In this document: positions 24,733-29,203 of the stretch, one piece after another
Layout: every line of letters begins with the position of its first letter
How positions within the stretch are numbered: the first letter of the stretch is position 1
From: JBBKWH01 sp037968855
Lineage (GTDB): Bacteria; Pseudomonadota; Gammaproteobacteria; Pseudomonadales; Moraxellaceae
Assembly (NCBI GenBank): GCA_037968855.1
Contig: JBBKWH010000094.1
Coordinates: 1 to 29,203, forward strand
Direction: 5' to 3'
Length of the DNA: 29,203 nucleotides
Notes under the pieces: generated by a model
What the model saw: the letters and a program-made list of their open reading frames with translations, nothing else
The model's database searches: none
Told to the model about the DNA's origin: nothing
Program-made: the position numbers and the translations under genes

Positions 24733-25970
24733 TGGGCTTGCACTCCTTGTACACCAAACATCAGGCTGTCGCGCTGCGCACCAATCGGTGTGCCTTTTTG
24801 GATCAAATCAAAATAGGCCACGCCGTCTTGAATATCGCCATACAACACCGCGCCGACCAGTTTGTTGTCTTTAAAAAATAACCGCTTATAGACACTATTG
24901 GCCGGATCACGTAGCACCGCAGTCTCTGCCCCTTGGCCACTAAAATCTCCGGCCGAATACAAATTAACGCCAGTGACTTTTAAGGTGGTCGCGGTGGCTT
25001 TTTGGATATACCGCCGCACGCCATGCAAGGCCAGATGACTAGCCGCGACTTTGGCTTGATCAAACAACGGCGCAACCAACCCAAACAACGCACCACGGTT
25101 TTGCACACATTCACCGACGGCATACACGCGTGGATCGGAGGTTTGCAGGGTATCGTTAACCAAAATGGCTTTATCGACTTGTAGGCCCATGTCTTTGGCA
25201 AGTTGCACGTTGGGGCGCACGCCAACCGCCATCACAACCAATTGACCTTCCAGCACGCTACCGTCTTTAAATGCCAGTCCTTTCAGCGTGCCGTCGTCAT
25301 TCAGGGCGATATGATCAGATTTGGCATTCATCACAAATTCAACGCCTTGCACCTCCAAAAAACGCTGCAACATATTGGCGGCTTCTTTGTCCAGTTGGCG
25401 GTTGAGCAGGTAGTCGATGTCATGCACCACGGCCACGTTGACGCCGCGTTTATTCAGGCCATTGGCCGCTTCTAGGCCCAGCAGACCGCCGCCAATCACG
25501 ATGACTTTGTGGCAAGTTTTGGCCGCTTCGACCATGGTTTCGACGTCTTTAATATCGCGAAACGACACCACGGCAGGGTGTTTGTGATTGGGGAACGGAA
25601 TAATAAATGGATTTGATCCGGTGGCGATCAGTAGGCGTTCGTAGCCCAGTACGTCGCCGTTATCTAAGGTGGCTTGGCGGCGGGCGCGGTTAACGCTTTG
25701 TACGGTCACGCCGGACTTTAAGGTAATGCCGCGCTCGGCGTACCAGTCAGGCGTGTGCAGCATGATGTCGGCAAATTTCTTTTCGCCAGCCAGTACCGGC
25801 GACAGCATGATGCGGTTGTAGTTGCCGTGTGGTTCGCTGCCGACCACGGTAATTTGGTAGTGATCTGGCTCTAGCGCCAATAGCTCTTCGACCGTGCGCA
25901 TGGCTGCCATACCGTTACCCACTACCACAAGGCGGGGTCGGTCTGCTTGCTGCAAAAGGTGTGTTGCCAT
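24729..25970 (-). CDS. FAD/NAD(P)H electron-transfer subunit for nitrate reductase
   Basis: 413 residues. Two dinucleotide folds (VVVGNGMAAMRTVEELL at the N-terminus and VIVIGGGLLGLEAANGLNKRG near 155-175) and the FAD closure VYAVGECVQNRGALFGLVAP mark it as a pyridine nucleotide-disulfide reductase type flavoprotein. It resembles the first half of NirB in this operon (same order of motifs, LLIATGSNPFIIPF versus LVLATGSYPFVPP), so the two are probably paralogous. It corresponds in role to Klebsiella NasC or Bacillus NasB, which deliver electrons from NADH to the nitrate reductase; names differ between species, so none is assigned. It is first in the operon, overlapping nasA by ATGA. GAGTG precedes the ATG. 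Confidence 0.9.
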   Translation of the reverse strand: MATHLLQQADRPRLVVVGNGMAAMRTVEELLALEPDHYQITVVGSEPHGNYNRIMLSPVLAGEKKFADIMLHTPDWYAERGITLKSGVTVQSVNRARRQATLDNGDVLGYERLLIATGSNPFIIPFPNHKHPAVVSFRDIKDVETMVEAAKTCHKVIVIGGGLLGLEAANGLNKRGVNVAVVHDIDYLLNRQLDKEAANMLQRFLEVQGVEFVMNAKSDHIALNDDGTLKGLAFKDGSVLEGQLVVMAVGVRPNVQLAKDMGLQVDKAILVNDTLQTSDPRVYAVGECVQNRGALFGLVAPLFDQAKVAASHLALHGVRRYIQKATATTLKVTGVNLYSAGDFSGQGAETAVLRDPANSVYKRLFFKDNKLVGAVLYGDIQDGVAYFDLIQKGTPIGAQRDSLMFGVQGVQAQ

Positions 25971-25990
25971 AAATACACTCTAGCCAAAAT

Positions 25991-26026
25991 AAAAAAACGC
26001 CCATACTGCACAATGCTGTATGGACG
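25991..26026 (-). terminator. Attenuator (leader terminator) of the nitrate operon
   Basis: In RNA sense CGTCCATAC (26026-26018) pairs with GTATGGGCG (26006-25998), extended inside by GCA/TGC around TTG, and is followed by seven T (25997-25991). It sits between the promoter and the first gene, 21 bases before that ATG, so it can only be regulatory. Confidence 0.85.
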
Positions 26027-26035
26027 CCGTTGTCC
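26022..26035 (-). promoter_or_regulatory. Hexaloop hairpin, candidate ANTAR (NasR/NasT) antiterminator site
   Basis: In RNA sense GGAC-AACGGC-GTCC: a 4-bp stem with a six-base loop having A at position 1 and G at position 4, the pattern bound by ANTAR proteins. Its 3' arm GTCC (26022-26025) is part of the terminator's 5' arm, so the two folds exclude each other. The partner upstream hairpin of the usual pair is less clear; CAGCG...CGCTG at 26048-26070 (minus) is the best candidate but its loop is not a clean hexamer. Confidence 0.65.
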
Positions 26036-26150
26036 TTGTTCCTAGTTCAGCGGCGGTTAATGCTGCGCTGTACGTGGGTTCATTAAACTGTTCGTCCTAT
26101 CAACATGCGCGCTGGATCTATGCGGGGGTGATAAAGACTCGGTATAGATA

Positions 26151-26168
26151 AAGCACGTTGCGTGCCAA
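26151..26168 (-). promoter_or_regulatory. Sigma-54 promoter of the nitrate operon
   Basis: On the minus strand TTGGCACG-CAAC-GTGCTT matches the -24/-12 consensus TTGGCACG-N4-TTGCT with one difference; GG (26166-26165) and GC (26154-26153) are spaced by exactly 12. Transcription would start near 26141, giving a leader of about 170 nt. NtrC would be the expected activator; only one GCACCA half-site (26274-26279) was seen upstream. Confidence 0.75.
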
Positions 26169-26355
26169 TGTTTATATCTTTTAATAAAATTAAATATTTC
26201 ATGGTTTTATGCTGATCTGTAGATCGTTTGTTCTAGCTGGTTGTGCATCATGATTGGTCGTGATACCAAATTCGCACCACTTTTGATCTAACTGCCCCAA
26301 ATCAGTGCCACCACCAAAAAATGCACTCTTTTAAAGCATTTAGGTTTTTTTGAGC
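26169..26355. other. Upstream region of the nitrate operon
   Basis: AT-rich region with no credible gene. It lies between the sigma-54 promoter (minus) and the tRNA terminator. Enhancer sites for NtrC would be expected here; apart from the GCACCA half-site at 26274-26279 nothing clear was found. Confidence 0.4.
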
Positions 26356-26390
26356 AAAAAAAACGCCAGCATCCAAGGTGGAAGCTGGCG
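26356..26390 (-). terminator. Terminator of the tRNA gene
   Basis: On the minus strand CGCCAGC (26390-26384) pairs with GCTGGCG (26370-26364), followed by eight T (26363-26356), 28 bases downstream of the tRNA 3' end. Confidence 0.85.
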
Positions 26391-26417
26391 GGATGACGAC
26401 CGTAGTCGTGCAAAAAC

Positions 26418-26494
26418 TGGTGGGCCCTGCGGGACTTGAACCCGCAACCGACGGATTATGAGTCCGGCGCTCTAACCAATTGAGCTAAAGGCCC
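26418..26494 (-). tRNA. tRNA with CAU anticodon, Ile2-like
   Basis: 77 nt including an encoded CCA (26418-26420). Acceptor GGGCCTT pairs with AGGGCCC (one G-U), D arm GCTC/GAGC, anticodon loop CTCATAA, T arm GCGGG-TTCAAGT-CCCGC. The anticodon is CAU. Acceptor and T-arm sequences (GGTTCAAGTCC, GCAGGG) resemble E. coli tRNA-Ile2, where TilS converts C34 to lysidine so that AUA is read; elongator tRNA-Met usually has GGCTACG/CGTAGCC-like acceptors. The 27-43 pair is C-U, a mismatch. Structure is certain; Ile2 rather than Met is likely but not proven. Confidence 0.9.
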
Positions 26495-26581
26495 CAAATG
26501 GCTGGCAGATACTAGCCGATCATGACGACAGGCTCAAGTCTTAACGGGCACAAACTGCGCACAGATGATGGTGTCAGCGAC

Positions 26582-27283
26582 TTAAACCATCTGATCTTTA
26601 GGCTTGGCATTCAGCATTTTCAGCAGTTCACGCGCGGCTTCTTCGGACGATGCAGGGTTTTGGCCGGTAATCAGATGACCATCCACCAACACAAAGCTGG
26701 CCCAATCGGCTGCTTTTTGGTAGTTGCCACCATTGGCCTTCAGCATATCTTCAACCAAAAACGGCACCACATCGGTCAAGCCCACCGTGTCTTCTTCGGT
26801 ATTGGTAAAGCCAGTCACGTTTTTGCCTTTGACCAATGGCTCACCGTCTGCCCCTTTAACATGACGCAAGGCCGCTGGCGCATGACAGACCAAAGCTACC
26901 GGCTTATCGGCGGCGTAAGCCATTTCGATTAAGGCAATCGAGTCTTTGTCTTCGGCCAGATCCCACAGTGGGCCATGACCACCAGGGTAAAAAATCGCAT
27001 CATAGTCATTTACATTAACAATGCGTAACGGCGCGGTATCCGATAAAGCGGCTTGCGAAGTGGTGTCGGCTTTAAAGCGTTTGGTGGCTTCGGTTTGTGC
27101 GTCGGCTTCATCGCTTTTTGGGTCAAGCGGAGGCATACCACCAGCCGGTGAAGCCAGCGTAATCGCCGCGCCACCATCACGGAATACATAATAAGGTGCG
27201 GCAAATTCTTCCAACCAAAAGCCGGTTTTTTTGCCGGTGTCGCCCAGTTGGTCGTGTGAGGTCAGCACCATTAAAATTTTCAT
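26582..27283 (-). CDS. DJ-1/PfpI family protein (Hsp31-like)
   Basis: 233 residues from ATG 27283, which has GGAG six bases upstream; the longer frame from 27322 lacks a site. The fold is shown by MKILMVLTSHDQLGDTGKKTG, catalytic-site Glu near 25-26, FYPGGHGPLWDL near 98-109, and the nucleophile elbow ALVCHAPAAL with Cys133-His134. Length and layout resemble yeast Hsp31 and bacterial glyoxalase III-type members, which convert methylglyoxal to lactate without glutathione or act as chaperones; the actual activity is inferred. It lies 73 bases after the CurA-like gene on the same strand. Confidence 0.88.
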   Translation of the reverse strand: MKILMVLTSHDQLGDTGKKTGFWLEEFAAPYYVFRDGGAAITLASPAGGMPPLDPKSDEADAQTEATKRFKADTTSQAALSDTAPLRIVNVNDYDAIFYPGGHGPLWDLAEDKDSIALIEMAYAADKPVALVCHAPAALRHVKGADGEPLVKGKNVTGFTNTEEDTVGLTDVVPFLVEDMLKANGGNYQKAADWASFVLVDGHLITGQNPASSEEAARELLKMLNAKPKDQMV

Positions 27284-27356
27284 AAAAACTCCAATACAAG
27301 GTTCAATACAGATGAAGTGCACCGCCTAAAGCCAGTGCATGGGGGTTTAAAAGGGA

Positions 27357-28409
27357 TTACTCATCAGCCAATTGAATGACCAATTTGCCTAGATTCTTGC
27401 CAGTCAACAGGCCAATAAAGGCATCTGGCGCTTGATCCAAGCCTTGTACAATCTGTTCGCGGGTTTTGATCTTGCCTGCGGCCAACCAGCCAGACATTTC
27501 CTTGTAGAATTCTGGATAACGATGGCCGTAATCATCAAAAATAATAAAGCCCTGCATACGAATGCGTTTGGTCAGGATGGTACGAGTGAGCAAGGACAGA
27601 CGATCAGGGCCTTCTGGTAGCGAGGTGGCGTTGTATTGCGCAATCAAGCCGCAAACAGGCACGCGCGCGCCGGTGTTGAGCAAGGGCAAAACGGCATCAA
27701 ACACCTTGCCGCCGACGTTTTCGTAATACACATCGATACCGTCTGGGCAGGCGGCTTTAAGTTGTGCAGCAAAGTCGTCGGAGTGATGATCAATACAGAC
27801 ATCAAAGCCAAATTCTTCGACCGCCATCTGGCATTTTTCAGCCCCGCCCGCAATGCCGATGGCACGGCAGCCTTTAATCTTGGCCACTTGGCCAACCGTT
27901 GCACCAACAGGGCCAGTGGCTGCGGCGACCACCACCGTTTCACCGGTTTTGGGTTTGCCAATATCCAGCAGGCCCATATAGCCAGTAAAACCGGGCATGC
28001 CCAAAATACCGAGTGCATAGGACGGATGGCTTGGATTTGTGCCCAATTTGGACAGGCCGGTTCCATCGGAGATGGCATAGTCCTGCCAGCCGCTATAAGC
28101 CAGCACCCAATCACCGACGGCATAGTCAGCATTCTGGCTTTGTTCAACACGGCTAACCGTTGCACCCAGCATCACCGCACCAATCGCGACCGGTTCGGCG
28201 TAGGATTCGGCATCACTCATGCGGCCACGCATATACGGATCAAGTGATAGATATACCGTGCGCAGCAACACCTCGCCTGCTTTGGGCGCGAGCACTTCGT
28301 GTTGCTCTAAACGAAAATTCTCTGCCGTGGGCGCACCATGTGGGCGCGAGGCCAAGACAATTTGGCGATTGCTTTGCTTAGATTGGGCTTGCATTTGGGA
28401 TTGCGACAT
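27357..28409 (-). CDS. NADP-dependent oxidoreductase, CurA/leukotriene B4 dehydrogenase type
   Basis: 350 residues from ATG 28409 (AAGGAG with an 8-base gap). This is a zinc-free medium-chain reductase: RTVYLSLDPYMRGRM and GMPGFTGYMGLLDIGKPKTGE, the NADP fold with VVAAATGPVGATVGQVAKIKG, and YENVGGKVFDAVLPLLN. E. coli CurA and the mammalian prostaglandin/LTB4 reductases reduce alpha,beta-unsaturated ketones and aldehydes with NADPH. The Zn ligands of classical alcohol dehydrogenases are absent. It starts 35 bases after the yqhD-like gene, so both probably share a transcript. The natural substrate is unknown. Confidence 0.92.
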   Translation of the reverse strand: MSQSQMQAQSKQSNRQIVLASRPHGAPTAENFRLEQHEVLAPKAGEVLLRTVYLSLDPYMRGRMSDAESYAEPVAIGAVMLGATVSRVEQSQNADYAVGDWVLAYSGWQDYAISDGTGLSKLGTNPSHPSYALGILGMPGFTGYMGLLDIGKPKTGETVVVAAATGPVGATVGQVAKIKGCRAIGIAGGAEKCQMAVEEFGFDVCIDHHSDDFAAQLKAACPDGIDVYYENVGGKVFDAVLPLLNTGARVPVCGLIAQYNATSLPEGPDRLSLLTRTILTKRIRMQGFIIFDDYGHRYPEFYKEMSGWLAAGKIKTREQIVQGLDQAPDAFIGLLTGKNLGKLVIQLADE

Positions 28410-28444
28410 CAGATTGGCTCCTTGCAACACAGTCAGGATCAGGA

Positions 28445-29203
28445 TTAAACGCTTGCGGCATACACTTGGCGGCTTAAGGTCAAATCGACCTCTTGGCGTT
28501 CGCCCAAGCGGGTCATACCGTGTGCTTCAAGTTGTTTGACCAGTGGATCGACCACATCGAGACCAAGGTCATACTCACTCAAACGAGTCTTAACGCCCAA
28601 AGACTCAAAAAAATCGCGGGTGCGTTCAATCGCCGCGTCAATACGCTGATCTTCAGTACCATCAGTGATACCCCACACCCGCTCGGCGTATTGCACCAGT
28701 TTGGTGTGCTTCGTGTCACGACGGATACGCAACATCGACGGCAACACAACAGCCAAGGTTTGTGCGTGATCTAAACCGTACAACGCGGTGATCTCGTGGC
28801 CCAACATGTGCGTGGCCCAATCTTGTGGCACACCTGCACCGATCAGACCGTTTAAGGCCAAAGTCGCTACCCACATCAGGTTGGCACGTGCATCGTAGTT
28901 GTCTGGCTCGGCCAAGGTGACAGGGCCAACCTCAATCAAGGTTTGCAACAGTCCTTCGGCAAAACGATCTTGCACGCGTGCATCGACGGGATAAGTCAGA
29001 TATTGCTCGACGGTGTGTACAAAGGCATCCACCACCCCATTGGCCACTTGGCGCGCAGGCAAGGTAAAGCTTTTGCTAGGGTCCAAAATCGAAAACTGTG
29101 GAAACAAAATCCGATGTCTAAAGGCGAGCTTGGCCTGCAACGACTTGCGCGTCACCACGCCACCGTTGTTCATCTCTGAACCGGTCGCAGGCAAGGTCAG
29201 CAC
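28445..29203 (-). CDS. yqhD: YqhD-like iron-type alcohol dehydrogenase, partial (5' end missing)
   Basis: The last 252 residues; the frame is open to the window edge, and about 135 N-terminal residues are expected beyond it. It closely resembles E. coli YqhD: NGVVDAFVHTVEQYLTYPVDA, RANLMWVATLALNGLIGAGV, PQDWATHMLGHEITALYGLD, LVQYAERVWGITDG. Metal ligands Asp and His in VVDAFVHT and the His in MLGHE and LDHAQ are all present. YqhD is an NADPH-dependent aldehyde reductase acting on short and lipid-derived aldehydes. It is first of the apparent yqhD-curA-DJ-1 set on the minus strand. Whether it is complete beyond the edge cannot be seen. Confidence 0.92.
   Translation of the reverse strand: MLTLPATGSEMNNGGVVTRKSLQAKLAFRHRILFPQFSILDPSKSFTLPARQVANGVVDAFVHTVEQYLTYPVDARVQDRFAEGLLQTLIEVGPVTLAEPDNYDARANLMWVATLALNGLIGAGVPQDWATHMLGHEITALYGLDHAQTLAVVLPSMLRIRRDTKHTKLVQYAERVWGITDGTEDQRIDAAIERTRDFFESLGVKTRLSEYDLGLDVVDPLVKQLEAHGMTRLGERQEVDLTLSRQVYAASV

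Noticed and set aside
23971..24816. Plus-strand frame of 281 codons across the nasA start
   Set aside because: Antisense shadow of nasA and of the preceding flavoprotein gene, both with unmistakable motifs.
26318..26352. AAATGC/GCATTT hairpin followed by T on the plus strand
   Set aside because: There is no plus-strand gene upstream for it to terminate, and the stem is weak.
26418..26494. Elongator tRNA-Met
   Set aside because: The CAU anticodon fits, but acceptor and T arms look more like Ile2; kept as Ile2-like with the doubt stated.
27636..28247. Plus-strand frame of 203 codons opposite the CurA-like gene
   Set aside because: Shadow of a clear medium-chain reductase gene.
1..29203. CRISPR array, prophage, toxin-antitoxin or other defence island
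   Set aside because: No spaced direct-repeat array, phage structural gene or defence gene signature was seen; the content is housekeeping plus copper and nitrate metabolism.

Overview
The window looks like chromosomal DNA of a gammaproteobacterium, most likely Pseudomonadales and plausibly Moraxellaceae (Acinetobacter relatives). This rests on gene content and order (obgE-proB, prfA-prmC, a long-form GAPDH, DUF1615 and DUF1244 proteins, a sigma-54-type nitrate assimilation operon) and on a mid-range GC content. It is an inference without a database search. The sequence starts inside an ISAs1-family transposase remnant and ends inside a yqhD-like alcohol dehydrogenase.

Left part (1-12.1 kb), mostly housekeeping: ISAs1 remnant; prfA-prmC (release factor 1 and the methylase that modifies it); a glycine-zipper envelope protein; a hotdog thioesterase; two lipoproteins (one unknown, one DUF1615/YaiW-like); obgE-proB; a secreted DUF2147 protein; a GAPDH with about 140 extra N-terminal residues; and a lipocalin-DUF1244 pair. 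Convergent genes are separated by clear hairpin terminators.

Middle (12.1-18.7 kb), copper and redox: a small secreted Cys/His protein, copA (TAT-exported multicopper oxidase) and copB (Met-rich outer-membrane protein). Facing them is a glutaredoxin-MauE/DoxX membrane fusion, then a renalase-like flavoprotein and a free-standing glutaredoxin-like protein related to the fusion's N-terminus. Between copB and the fusion gene sits a 207-bp element with 18-bp inverted repeats like those of IS4 and 12-bp direct repeats. It has inserted exactly into the loop of what was the shared copB terminator, and it carries its own bidirectional terminator hairpin.

Right part (18.9-26.2 kb), nitrate assimilation on the minus strand: FAD/NAD(P)H electron-transfer protein, nasA (nitrate reductase), nirB and nirD (nitrite reductase). 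Together they take nitrate to nitrite to ammonium with NAD(P)H as donor. The operon appears to have a strong sigma-54 promoter, then a leader of about 170 nt with an intrinsic terminator. The 5' arm of that terminator also belongs to a hexaloop hairpin (A at loop position 1, G at position 4), as in ANTAR/NasR-type antitermination. nasA carries an in-frame copy of a widespread palindromic repeat in an interdomain linker.

Right end (26.4-29.2 kb): tRNA-CAU (Ile2-like), then a minus-strand set of yqhD-like aldehyde reductase, CurA-like NADPH reductase and a DJ-1/PfpI protein, which reads as carbonyl/electrophile detoxification. No CRISPR array, rRNA, prophage or replication origin was seen.
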